DNA of 64,000 nucleotides from NCBI GenBank assembly GCA_013396525.1, contig VWYX01001268.1, forward strand, positions 143,483 through 207,482, read 5' to 3'. The notes under the pieces are model-generated. The model searched no databases. It was not told the origin of the DNA and saw only the letters and a program-made list of their open reading frames with translations. The position numbers and the translations under genes are program-made. The DNA is from Chaetorhynchus papuensis. Taxonomy: Eukaryota > Chordata > Aves > Passeriformes > Rhipiduridae. Shown one piece after another: positions 34,501 through 45,558 of the stretch; position 1 is the stretch's first letter; each line of letters opens with the position of its first letter.

Positions 34501-37500
34501 TTAGAGTCAGGTTCTGCTTGTTCCACGGGTGTCAAAAAGGAGGAGGTAATTGTCCTGCATTTGGTTGGCATGCTCTGCATGACACAAGCGTGAGCGCAGC
34601 AGGATCTGGCCCTGCGCTGGCCAGTTCGGCAGCAAGCGCAGCCGGCGCCGGCTGGAGTGAAGAGCTGGCCCAAACTTCCAAAGCTTTGGGATGGCCGGGC
34701 CATGGCTCGAGCCAGATCCGGCTGCCAAGGAGTCCCTGTCACGTCCAGAGAGCAGGATGCAGCTGGAGATGCCCGAGCAGGTAGGGCATTTTTGGGCGCC
34801 ACGGCACAGGGAATGGTGGGCAGGCTCCGGCGTGTGCGCCGACTGATTGGGCTGGCGGCTTTCCTGGAACAAGCTGCGACTCTTTTCTTCTCAGTACCTC
34901 CCCTCCCTTAAAAATACTTACAAAAATATCTTAATAATCTCCCTCAGTGGATATGGAAATGGGGTTTTCCCACTCAAGTGCTCAGTGCTCACTCGGCCCC
35001 CAGCCAGAGCGGGGGAGACCGCTGTGGAAGGAGAGGGATCCCGATCCTGGCTGGGAGCAGCTGCCTTCCCCACCTGTAGCTGCAGAGCTCCAGCCGTGCT
35101 CCAGCTCCTGGCTGTGCCAAGCACAGGGCACACAGAGGGGCTGCCCGCCCTGCTGCCATCTCTGCAAGGGTGCGGCTGAATCATTTACCACATTAATTAC
35201 AGCCTCATGTCAGCACATCTGCATTGGTTATTAATCAGCAGTTCCTAAATTATGGTCCACGGAGGGCTGTGCTTGCTGGTTATTGGGATGGGGCAATATC
35301 CAGGCGTGTCCCAGAGAGGGGTTTGGCGGCTTTCTGAAGCGGGGAAGCTGGGACCTGGACTGGGATCTGGGGGATGGTGGTCAGGCATGGTGGTCAAGCA
35401 AGGGACAGATCAGGTGGGCAAACCCCACTAAAACACAGCCCACGAGACTGCTGGCTTCACCAAGCACTCACTGCTGCTGTTTATTCCAGTAACTGCAGAT
35501 TTTGGGAGACTCTCACTGGTCTCTGCACAAAAGAAGGTTGAGGATTTCTGAAATCCACCTGGTTTTGTGGGGAGGGCAGCCTGGTCCCTTGGGATGGGCA
35601 GATGCCCAGATGGGGGCTGATGGAGAGCATCCTCCCTGGGACTCAGATGTGGTCTTCTTGAAGAGCTCTTGCTCCCTCTTTGTACCAAGATAACTTTCCT
35701 AGAAAGAAAAATAGAGAAGGTAGAGCAAAGCTGTGTTGTGAGGGCAGGACAAGGCACTTCTGGCTCTTCAAACACAGTTATGGATAGGTTTGTTTTTTCC
35801 CTTCTCCAAAGATGATGCTATTTTTTTTTTTAATAATGGTTTCTGCTAATGCTCAATGTGGACAAATTATACCCATGGTTGAACAAGGTCAAAGCAAAGC
35901 TTTCATTAATGCTCATTTTAATCAGCTCGTGTGAATCAGGCGCTCAGAGCCAGGTGGAAAATTAAAGCATGACAAAAGTGTGAGCCAGACTGGACGTTGG
36001 TGGCTGGGGCGGCACCGTGGGGTCTCCTCCAAGAGCTGCTGAGGTGCCTCCTGGTTAACCCAGTCTGTGTTGACAGGTGGAAACTCTGAAGGAAAAGCTC
36101 CTGGAGCAGGCACAGGAGATCAGCCGGCTGCGCTCGGAGCTGGTGAGCTGCCACTGGGATGGGACTGAGCCACCCTTCCCCTGAGGGACGCTGGAGCTCT
36201 GGCTCCCTGAGGAGGAAGAGGGAACACGGGGTGGGCAGAGATGGATTAAACCTCCCCGGGGTCACGGTTTGGACCGTGCAAGCCAAGAGACACTGAGACA
36301 CAAAAGTGTGGGATTTTCTGTCCGATGCAATGTCGCACTGGTGACCTTGGGACTGTCACCCTGCGGTGGGAAGTGAAAGCCCCTCTGTGGGTTGGGGCTC
36401 CCTGGGGGCATCAGGAGGCTCCTCAATGCAGCAGGTTGAGTGATTCCCAAAAGGGCAGGCAGATTGATGGGCACCTGGAGCTTTGAATGAATTACAGAGA
36501 ATAGCACACGGAGGGCTCCTCCGTACAGCGGGGCTGGGGGATCCCTGAGGGCAGCAGGCTGGGGCTCCCTGAGTGCGTGGGGATTCCATGTCCTCTCCCA
36601 TCCGCTCCCGGTGCAGGGTGGCACGGATGCGGAGAAGCACCGGGACCTGCTGGCAGCCGAGAACGAGCGCCTGCGGCAGGAGATGAAGGCGTGCGAGGGG
36701 GAGCTGCGGGAGCTGCGGCGGCAGCAGCAGCAGGCGCCGTGCCACGACTGCCCCCACCTGCAGGTGAGTGGCCGGTGGTGGCAGTGGTGGTGGCAGTGGT
36801 GGTGGCAGGGTGATGGGCACCTGTGGGTGATGGGCACCTGTGGGTGACATCGCCTTGTCTGTCCTGTCCTTTGCCAGGAGAACGCCGGGCTGCAGGAGCA
36901 GCTGTCCCAGCTGCAGCGGGAGGCAGAGGAGACGCGGGCCAAGCTGGTGGAGCTGGACCTGGAGGTGCAGCAGAAGACGAACCGCTTGGCCGAGGTGGAG
37001 CTGCGGCTCAAGGACTCCCTGGCCGAGAGAGCCGAGGAGGAGGAGCGGCTCAGCCGACGGCTGCGGGACAGCCAGGAGACCATCGCCAGCCTCAAGTCCC
37101 AGCCCCAGCAGATAAAGGTGAGCACCACAGGACTCTCCATTTTTCCTGTTTGGGCTGGGTGCCTTACAATGCCCAGTGGGTGCCCTGCAAATGCCACCTG
37201 TCTCTCTGCCCTGAGCACATCAGCACGGCACCACAATTTCCTAAATTATCCTCTCTTGGGCCTGCAACAGCTCCATCCCAGGCCCCTCAGGTGCTGTTTC
37301 CCCAGTACACCCAATCTGTGGGTGCTTTCCCCTGCAGTACATCATCAAGACGGTGGAGGTGGAGTCAACCAAGGCAAAACAAGCCCTGTGCGAGACCCAG
37401 TCCCGAAACCAGTACCTGCAGGAGCAGGTGGGGATGCAGAAGCAGGTGCTAAAGGAGATGGAACAGCAGCTGCAGAGCTCCCAGAAGACAGAGGCTCAGC

Positions 37501-40500
37501 TCCGAGCTCAGGTCTGAGTGCGACAGGTGTAAATCAGAACTCACCCCACATGCTCTGCCTGCCTGGTGCTTGCCAGGTGACACAGTGTGGCAGCAGGTGG
37601 GCACAGACTCAGAGTCACCCCCTACTTGCTCCTCTCCCAGATCACGATGTACGAGGCTGAGCTGGAGCGAGCCCATGGGCAGATGCTGGAGGAGATGCAG
37701 GCGATGGAGGAGGAGAAGAACCGCGCCATTGAAGAGGCATTTTCCCGTGCCCAGGTGGAGATGAAGGCTGTGCACGAGAACCTGGCAGGTGAGGAGGGTG
37801 CAGGGGGCTTGCAGGGTTGCCTGACTGATATTGGGGTGTCATCATCTGCCCCCCACCCTGCCTCGTGCCTGCAGGCGTCCGGACCAACCTGCTGACGCTG
37901 CAGCCGGCGCTGCGCACCCTCACCCACGACTACAACAGCCTGAAGCGTCAGGTCCGCGACTTCCCCCTGCTGCTCCAGGAGACCCTGCGCAGCGCCAGGG
38001 CCGAGGTGAGCCCCCCCAGGACCACCACCCAGCACCCCTCCATGCGGGGTGGAGGTGCTGGGTGGTCGCTGACCCACTGGTCTCCACTGCCCCCAGATCA
38101 GCCAGGCCGTCGAGGAGGTGCACAGCACCAACCGGGAGCTGCTGCGCAAGTACCGGCGGGAGCTGCAGCTCCGCAAGAAGTGTCACAATGAGCTGGTGCG
38201 GCTGAAAGGTGTGCGGGGTGTGGTGTCCCTGAGGTGGGACAGGAGGGACAGGGGAGCATCCCCATAAGGTGGCTGGGTTGGCTGCAGGATGTCTCAGCCC
38301 CCGTGGTGTTTGATGGCTGAATCCCTGCTTCTCCCCTCCAAGGAAACATCCGTGTTTTTGGGCGAGTCCGCCCCATCACAAAAGAGGATGGCGAGGGCCC
38401 TGAGGCAGCCAATGCTGTGACCTTCGATGCTGATGATGACGCTGTCCTGCACCTCCTGCACAAGGGGAAGCAGGTGTCCTTTGAGCTGGATAAGGTCTTT
38501 CCCCCACAAGCGTCCCAGGAGGAGGTGAGTGCTGCCATCCATACTGCTGGTTATGAGGGGGAGAGGCAGCCACCTTCTCCTCACTCTCCCCTGTCCTCCC
38601 CCAGGTGTTTCAGGAGGTTCAAGCCCTGGTCACCTCCTGCATTGATGGCTACAATGTCTGCATCTTTGCCTATGGGCAGACAGGAGCAGGAAAAACCTAC
38701 ACGATGGAAGTGAGTTTGCTTGGCTTTTCTTCTCAGCTTCCCACCCCTGCCTTTTCCCACCCCTGCCCAGTCCCGGCATCCAGGCTGGTGACCAGCTCAG
38801 ACCTGGTGTGCATCAGTGATGGTCACTGCTGCTCCACAACAGCACCCTGGGCTTTGCTTCTGCTCAGAAAAAATACAGAATAAAATGCAAGAGGGTGGTT
38901 TTTTTTCCCCGTTTCTCACCCCAATCTATCAGGGGACGGCAGCAAACCCAGGGATCAACCAGCGGGCCCTGCAGCTCCTCTTCTCCGAGGTGCGGGGCAA
39001 AGCAGCCGACTGGGACTACGCCATCACTGTCAGCGCTGCCGAGATCTACAACGAGTCGCTCAGGTACGGGGAGGGGGAAGAAGCTTTTCTGGACATCACC
39101 CCATGCTGCTCTCCCCCATGTCCCTCCACCCCTGCCTAGGCCTCACAACTTGTCCCAGGGCCCTGGGTACTGCATTTGGCCCTGCAAGGATTTATTTTTA
39201 ATTTATTTTGGTGCACGCTGCCCTTCCCATGAGCTCCATCGCTTACACAGGCTCCCAGCTGCACCATCACTCCCACTCCCTGGCCCTGATGCAGCGGTGG
39301 GGGCATCCCCCTCTTCCCCCTTACCCTGCCCACAGACACTATATTTAGGAAGTTGTAACTGGGAGCTGAAAGCATGAGAAATATTTTCCTCTCTAGTCCA
39401 GCCACGGCAGGGGAGGAGCCTGGGAGCACATCATGAGAATAACCGGGAACAGGGATGGGAGCGTGGTCTGAGTTGGGTGAGAGGAGGCACATGAGAGCCA
39501 AGAGAGTTAAGGTCTATAAATAAGATGTGCAGCTTTCCCGGGAGGAGAGGGCTGCTCTGGCAGTGTTGGCACATAGCCCTGAGGCGTGGAATGGATGCCA
39601 GCACCCCCTGGGACGGGAATGATAACGGGTGCCCCTTTGCCCAGGGACTTGCTGGGGAAGGAGCCACAGGAGAAGCTGGAGATCAAGCTGTGCCCCGATG
39701 GCAGCGGGCAGCTCTACGTGCCCGGGCTCACCGAGTTCAGAGTGCAGAGTGTGGAGGACATCAACAAGGTTTGGGGAGATGGGGGGTGGTGGGCACAGGA
39801 GGGTGGCAGCAGGGGTGCAGTGAACTGAGGAGGGGGTCTTTCGTGTGTGACTCCTGGATTTGGGAGTATTTCTGAAGCCCTGGGGAGCAACTGGGACCAA
39901 AATAGATCCCCGGGTGTGATGTGACGGTCACTGTGCCATGGAGTGAGCCACAGGGGGTTAAAAATAAAAGCGTGGGGCCCAGACAGTTCCTGAGGGATTA
40001 GTGGGATGCGGCTGTCACCGCAGTGCCCTGCCTGTCACCCCTGCCTTTGGTGCACCACCCAGGCTGAGACCTGACAGCGGTCATCACCCTGATGGGCCAG
40101 GCACTCCATGGGGGGTTGATGCTCAGGTTACATCCCTGGTCATCCCTGGATCACAGGGGATTTGTGGTGGGACTGGGGCAGGCTGGCCTCTCCCCGCAAC
40201 TCCCTGGACTCCCCCAGGTCTTCGAGTTTGGCCACGTCAAACGGGTGACAGAGTGCACCAACCTGAATGAGCACAGCTCTCGCTCCCACGCCCTCCTCAT
40301 CGTCACCGTCCGCGGCCTCGACCGCAGCACGGGGCTCCGCACCACAGGTGGGTGTCCCGCGGCAAACCCCTCACCGGGGCACCTGGGCTGTGGCATCCCA
40401 GGGGCGCGTGGGGCTGGGCGCTGATGCCAGCGGCGGGGTTTTGGCTGTGTGTCCTCAGGGAAGCTGAACCTGGTGGACCTGGCGGGCTCGGAGCGGGTCG

Positions 40501-43500
40501 GGCGGTCGGGCGCCGAGGGCAGCCGGCTCCGCGAGGCGCAGCACATCAACAAGTCCCTGTCGGCGCTGGGCGACGTCATTTACGCCCTGCGCTCCCGGCA
40601 GGGCCACGTGCCCTTCCGCAACTCCAAGCTGACCTACCTGCTGCAGGACTCGCTCAGCGGCGACAGCAAGACCCTCATGATGGTGCAGGTAGGGGCTGGG
40701 CACCCAGTGCCTGTCAGTATCCCCACAGCCGGGCAAGGTGGTTTCTGGGTCCCTTCCAGCCCCAGCGCTGAGGCGGGTGGGAGGGATGCTGGAGGCAGGA
40801 GCTGGGCTAGAATCAAGGGACTGGGCATGCCCATGGGGCATCATCCAGTTGGCAATCATGATGTCATAGGCAGCTCTCTCTCTGTCTCTGCACCCCAGAC
40901 GAGGCCAAGGGATGGGGAATTATCTCGGTGGTCCGTGATCCTGCTCTCCCTGCGTGCACATGGATGCTATCCCTATGGGCACAATCTCTTCATATATTGT
41001 CATCTCCCCATCCCCTCTTTTTCTGGGAGGATTTTAAGCTCTGGCAGCTTCTCCACCCTTCTCTGCCTTGTGATCCCCCACTCCCAGCTGCTGGCACCCA
41101 CACCAAGCCCCCGTGGGGGCTGCCTGAGCCCCTGCACCTGCCACGGCTATTCCAGGCTGCTCCTCACACTGGGGCACTTGGTGACAGGGAATCCAGCTGG
41201 CTCAGACACTGGCCCAGGCGTGGATGGACGGGGCTAGCCTGGGAGGGGCAGGTTAATAATAGCATCTCACCGGCCAGCAGCAGCAGGTTTCCTAGGGGGG
41301 AGCCCTTGGGGTGCACAGGCAGCTGCCAGGGTGACTTTGTGCCTGCTCCTCTCTGACCACAGGTGTCCCCTGCTGAGAAGAACACCAGCGAGACGCTGTG
41401 CTCCCTGAAGTTTGCCGAGAGGGTTCGCTCTGTGGAGCTGGGTCCTGTCTCCCGCAAGGCTGAGCTGGGCTCCTGGCCCAGCCAGGAACACCTGGAGGTA
41501 CCCAAGGGGCTGCTGGTGCTCTTCCTCTCCACCCTCACCCCAGGGATTGCCCCTGTTTTGCCCCGACACGTGGCCCCCAGAGCTGTTGGGTGTTCCCCTA
41601 GAGCCACCTCCACTGGGGACAATCACCTGGTGGGATGCAGGTTGTCCCCAAACTGCAGTGTCCAGCCATTGCTGCCACCTTGGCTGTTCCAATCCCTTTT
41701 GCAGCAGTTCCATGGTATCCCCTGAGAAATTTGAACACCACTACCCATGCATGTACTATCTGCTTGTGAGCCCATCCCCATTTCTTCCCTCTGGGGCGTG
41801 GCATGGCTGACCCTGGGGTTGTGTCCCCTCTCCTCTCAGGGTGACTCGCCGGGTTCTGCAGCACCACCTGGCCGGGGCCATGCATCCCCCAGCCCGGGGC
41901 AGCTCTCCAGTCGCTCTGCCTCCATCCGCAGGAAGCTCCACACCTCAGGTAGGTGGTGGGACACCTTGGGAGCTCAGACAGGGTCCCTCCATCTCAGGAG
42001 GCTCCAGCCACCAGCCCGTGGCAAAGCCTGCAGGGGGGAGTGAGCAGATTTGTAGTCAGCTCATTAACTAATGGCTAATTAGCCATGGTTAGCACTTCTC
42101 CAAGAGTGCCCTGATTCGAGGGCACTGCTGATGGCTGGGGGGCAAGGGGAGGGCAATGGCACCAGGCTGAACCTCTCTCTCCTTCGATTTCAGCCTGACT
42201 TAGGGGCAGCCGTGGCTGCCAGGTGAGTGCCTGTGGCTGGTGCTGGTGGAGGGCTCTGCTTTGCCCTGCTTCCCAGGCAGGGCAGGGCTGCTGGGCTGTG
42301 CAGGGATGCTCCTGGGGATGCTTGTGGTACCAGCTCCTGCTACAATCTCACCAGACGGGGCTGGGGCACTGGTGGCTGTGCCCCTGCCCACTGTAATCCA
42401 TGCATGTCTCCCCCCAGGGAAGCTGAGGCCAGTCCCCCTGTGACGAGTGCCAGCCACGGCATCAAACCCGCTGCAGGACCCAGCCAGCCCCTCACAGTGA
42501 CACAGAGATGGCTGCTAGAAGACATGAAGGCTTTGGTGCTGTTCCCTTGGCCACCAGGACCCGTGACCAGAGGGTGACGGCACCTCTCACCATGAGCAGC
42601 ATGGGGTCAGGGTCTCCCAGCAGCCAGCCCCACCTCAGGGTGGGGGACAGTGGTGCTGGGCAGAGATCTGCCCCCTCAGATGCTCAGCTCTGTGAGTTTA
42701 CTTTTGCTGGACACATGTTTTTAGCCACAGCAGGGAGCTGCTGGGTGCTCCCTCCATCTCTCCAGCTTTGCTTTTACAATGAGATCTGGCTGCAAGGGGT
42801 GCACAGAGCCAGACCAGCCCCTGGCCCTGCCTCTGCTACTGCCACAGGGCCAGCCTGGCCACAGCTCCTGCAAGACTGTGTCTGGGCAGCTGCCCAATGT
42901 CGTTCAGAGCAGTGCTTCCTCCACGTTAAGCCACAAAAAATCCCAGCATCTCCTTTCCCTGTCAGTTTCTCAAGCCCTGTTGTTGCATGAAGGCCCCCGG
43001 TGCTGTGCATGAGCCGAGCTGCCGTTCCTCGTGGTGCTGGTGCTGCCAGGGCCCCGTGCTGGCTGCCTGTGGTACATGGCACCAGGGGGGTGGAGCAGTC
43101 TCGAATGAAGCTATTGTAAAGTTATTTACCAGTTGTCTTGTCAAGAGAGATCACAGTGTGGTCGAGATGAAAGTGTTTGAAATATTTATACCTGTTTACA
43201 TGGTCTTGGAATGGAAAACTAGCGGAAAACAAACAAAAAGACCCCAAACCTCCAGCTCAAAAGCCTCTTGGCTTATGTATGGGGATGGTGGTTGGCAGGG
43301 GCATGGGAGGGGATGGCACTGCCCTTGGACCTATCAACACCCACCTGTGGGTACATTTCCTCCTGCTCAAAATCCCTGCTGGATGCACTGATGGCTCCTT
43401 CCACCACTGCCTCTCCTTTCGCGCTTCCATGGCGTATTCTATTTAAAAACAAAAAAGGGAAAAATAAATTTAGCCTTTTGTAAGATTAGATGTTTCTATG

Positions 43501-43570
43501 TATTTTAATAATTAAAAAATATCCTGTTTTGTAACAAAACTTATTTTAAAATAAACTGTTAAAGCCAATC
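28434..43570 (+). CDS. KIFC3: Kinesin-14 family member C3, C-terminal motor
   Basis: A minus-end-directed microtubule motor; in mammals it is linked to apical transport, adherens-junction microtubules and centrosome cohesion. Coding exons of the 823-codon form: 28464-28548, 33748-33944, 36077-36142, 36617-36763, 36878-37117, 37338-37511, 37641-37788, 37875-38005, 38097-38208, 38343-38524, 38605-38709, 38933-39063, 39645-39768, 40218-40347, 40459-40688, 41363-41497, 41840-41948, 42418-42443 (stop). All are GT-AG with matching phases. Residues ~40-430 are heptad-rich coiled coil (LQKEKLRLQEELLELQEK, RLRQEMKACEGELRELRR). The motor starts at ~434 (GNIRVFGRVRP) and contains the P-loop GQTGAGKT (518-525), switch I NLNEHSSRSH (629-638), switch II DLAGSE (664-669) and NSKLTYLLQDSL. 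A short basic, serine-rich tail follows. The neck-motor order is the kinesin-14 signature. Confidence 0.96.
31483..31630 (+). other. KIFC3: KIFC3 alternative 5' exon with its own start
   Basis: The exon has an acceptor (GGACACAG) and a GTAGGG donor. An ATG at 31612 in a strong context (CCCACCATGA) opens MNLEKAG and exits in phase 1, exactly as needed for the exon at 33748, which gives an 801-codon protein. If spliced after the 28464 start the frame runs into TGA at 31572-31574, so the two starts are mutually exclusive or the exon acts as a switch. Supported by splice signals and phase, not by transcript data. Confidence 0.55.
36774..36848 (+). repeat. Short minisatellite in KIFC3 intron
   Basis: About three copies of a GTGGTGGCAGTG-type unit are followed by two copies of a GGGTGATGGGCACCTGTG unit, filling most of the 114-bp intron between exons ending at 36763 and starting at 36878. 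Probably variable in length between individuals. Confidence 0.8.
42194..42198 (+). other. KIFC3: Possible alternative KIFC3 terminal exon start
   Basis: A good acceptor (TTCGATTTCAG, preceded by a CT-rich tract) lies at 42193. Spliced from 41948 it would give one alanine codon and an immediate TGA (42196-42198), truncating the tail. The downstream acceptor at 42417 instead gives GKLRPVPL then TGA, which matches the expected KIFC3 C-terminus and is taken as the main form. Confidence 0.4.
42444..43570 (+). other. KIFC3: KIFC3 3' UTR
   Basis: The 3' UTR follows TGA 42441-42443. AATAAA signals at 43463-43468 and 43550-43555 are both in an AT-rich end. The second is followed by a GU-rich stretch (TGTGCTGGTGTTCTTG near 43576), which makes cleavage at about 43570 likely. 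Confidence 0.75.
43550..43555 (+). terminator. KIFC3: KIFC3 polyadenylation signal
   Basis: AATAAA in an AT-rich context with a downstream GU-rich element; the distal of two candidate signals. Confidence 0.75.
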
Positions 43571-44559
43571 CTCCTGTGCTGGTGTTCTTGAATCCTGCTT
43601 GAGGTGGGGTGGGTGCTTCTTCCTTCATCCCAGCATCTCCCATAGGGCTGGAAAAGCCCATAATATCCTTCCCCTTGCAGCTGCCCCCGGGGCCAGCCTG
43701 GCAGCACAGTGCCCACCCCATTTGGCAGCTATCAGGCTCCTGCAATTAGCGGGAGAGCAGTGGTTAAATCCATAGTGAGTCCCAATGCGCCCACGTCCTG
43801 CTCCACCTTGTCCTGCTCCACCTCACATCCCAACAATAGGCTGGTGGCTGGCAGAGCCTTTTCACACCTCATGGGGGGCCAGGCATGGGATTATCACCAG
43901 ATGAGGCAGGAAGCAGCTGCAGGGCAGGACAACACACACCCTGTGAGTCCCCTGGTGCTCGAAGCAGGCAGCACTCACCATCAGTCCTGCAGTGGCTCAG
44001 TGCCAGGGCCTCTTGCTACACAAGCCACCTTTGGAGCCACCTCCTCCAGAGCCATGGAGCTGGGCAGGCACTCCCCTTTGCTCCCAAAACCTGACTGTTT
44101 GGTTGAAGCATCAGCAATGTGGGGACTGGCTTTAGCTTTCCTGATGGCCCCACTCCACCTTCCTAGAAGAGCCTTCCAAACGCTGGCTCAGGAGCTCAGA
44201 GGCAGCCGGTAGGCAGCACTGCCACTCCGCCCGGATCTGCTGAAGAGCTGCGGGAGGGAGATCTGTGTGCAGCCAGGGACAAGCATGAGCCCTAAGTGAT
44301 GACGCTGCGCCTTGGGCTGGGAACGACCCAGCAGAGTGAAACCGCCCCCGGGATTTCCACAAGCCACCTGGCAAGTCCTGGCTCTACTGCTGCTCACCAC
44401 AACCTCCCAGCAGGATGGGTGAGAATGGTCAGCTTCCCCTGGGACAGGCAGGGAATAGAGCCCTGCTTTTCCTGGGCATTCCCAGCCACGAGCCACACCA
44501 AGGTGAAGAGGACTTCAAGAGATTCAGGCATTTAACACAACTTTAAAAAAAAATTACAA
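43571..44559. other. Spacer between convergent KIFC3 and KATNB1
   Basis: About 1 kb of moderately GC-rich sequence between the inferred 3' ends. No exon, RNA gene or repeat of note apart from a short duplicated CCTGCTCCACCT motif at 43797-43822. The two transcripts may overlap if either reads past its first polyadenylation signal. Confidence 0.6.
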
Positions 44560-45558
44560 ATATTTTAATAAAATTCATTATAAGTTACAGATTCCTGGAG
44601 AAGAGGCTCCAGTGTATAAAATGGGAGACAGGCTGGGAAGAGCAGGGAAAGCACCAACAGGAACCTCTTTCCCCAGAGGAAAGAAGAAAGAGGGACAGAA
44701 GGGTTCTGACAGACATTTATTGGGGGAAAAAAACCAAAAAGAAACCTCTAAGAATGGTCCAGTGGATGTAGAAAGACATAACTCAGTCCATGTCCCTCTG
44801 TTCCTCCACCCTTCCAAATCCTCACCCCCAAAGGCAAACACATACGATGAGTCCCATTTAAGTCACATATTTTAACAGATCCAGGGAGACCTCAGATCCA
44901 AGCACAGTCTGAAGATACTGATCTTCTGCAGCCCTGGGTGCCAGCAGGGATGTCTGAGAAGCCAAGAGAAAGGTCCTTGAGATGCACCGGCACAGCGGCA
45001 CAGTGTCCTCGCCCATGTCAGATGAAGCCAAAGGGGCTGGTCCCCCATGGCAGCTGAAGTCCCTTCAGTATGGAAAGGGCATCCACCCCACAGCAGGCGT
45101 TTGTGGGGCGGTGGCTGCAGTCCTCAGCAGCTGCACAGCGAGAGCGCGGCCCTGGCCCACAGGGCCAAGCGACAAGAACCGACAGCACAAGCGGGAAGGA
45201 GGGGTGACAGCAGGCTCAGAGCCCTCCTGCAGGGACAGGCCAGCACACAGAGCAGCCCAGACAGAGCTTGATGCTGAGATGAAGAGTTGAAATGAAGCAG
45301 CTTCCCTACAGGGCTTTGTGGGGCCCTCCACCCGCCAGGGCCCCTCACACAGCACACACGTCTCTCCACTCGGGTCCTCCATCCAGCCCGTAAGGCACCA
45401 GGGCTGGGTGGGCGACCAGCCAGGCAGATTCCACTTCCCTACCATGCTGGAGAGGGGCAGGGGGAAAAGACGGACACACGGAGAGATCTGAAATCCAGCC
45501 AGACCACGAGCAGGGGAAGCTTGGCCACCTGTATTTGTACATGAGGAGGTGGTGGCTG
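44560..45558 (-). other. KATNB1: KATNB1 3' UTR
   Basis: This is minus-strand sequence after the TAA at 45559-45561. A canonical AATAAA (plus-strand TTTATT) lies at 44716-44721 with a TGTCTGTC stretch downstream. A second signal, ATTAAA, at 44564-44569 is followed by a T-rich run. The 3' UTR is therefore about 0.85 or 1.0 kb. Confidence 0.6.
44716..44721 (-). terminator. KATNB1: KATNB1 polyadenylation signal
   Basis: AATAAA on the minus strand about 840 bases after the stop codon, with a GT-rich downstream element. It is the most likely cleavage signal; an alternative ATTAAA lies further down. Confidence 0.6.

Noticed and set aside
36262..37236. 324-codon minus-strand open frame across KIFC3 stalk exons
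   Set aside because: It is the reverse strand of coiled-coil exons; the Ser/Arg-rich translation is an artefact of the Glu/Leu-rich sense frame.
43797..43822. Duplicated CCTGCTCCACCT motif
   Set aside because: Only two copies; too short to call a functional repeat.
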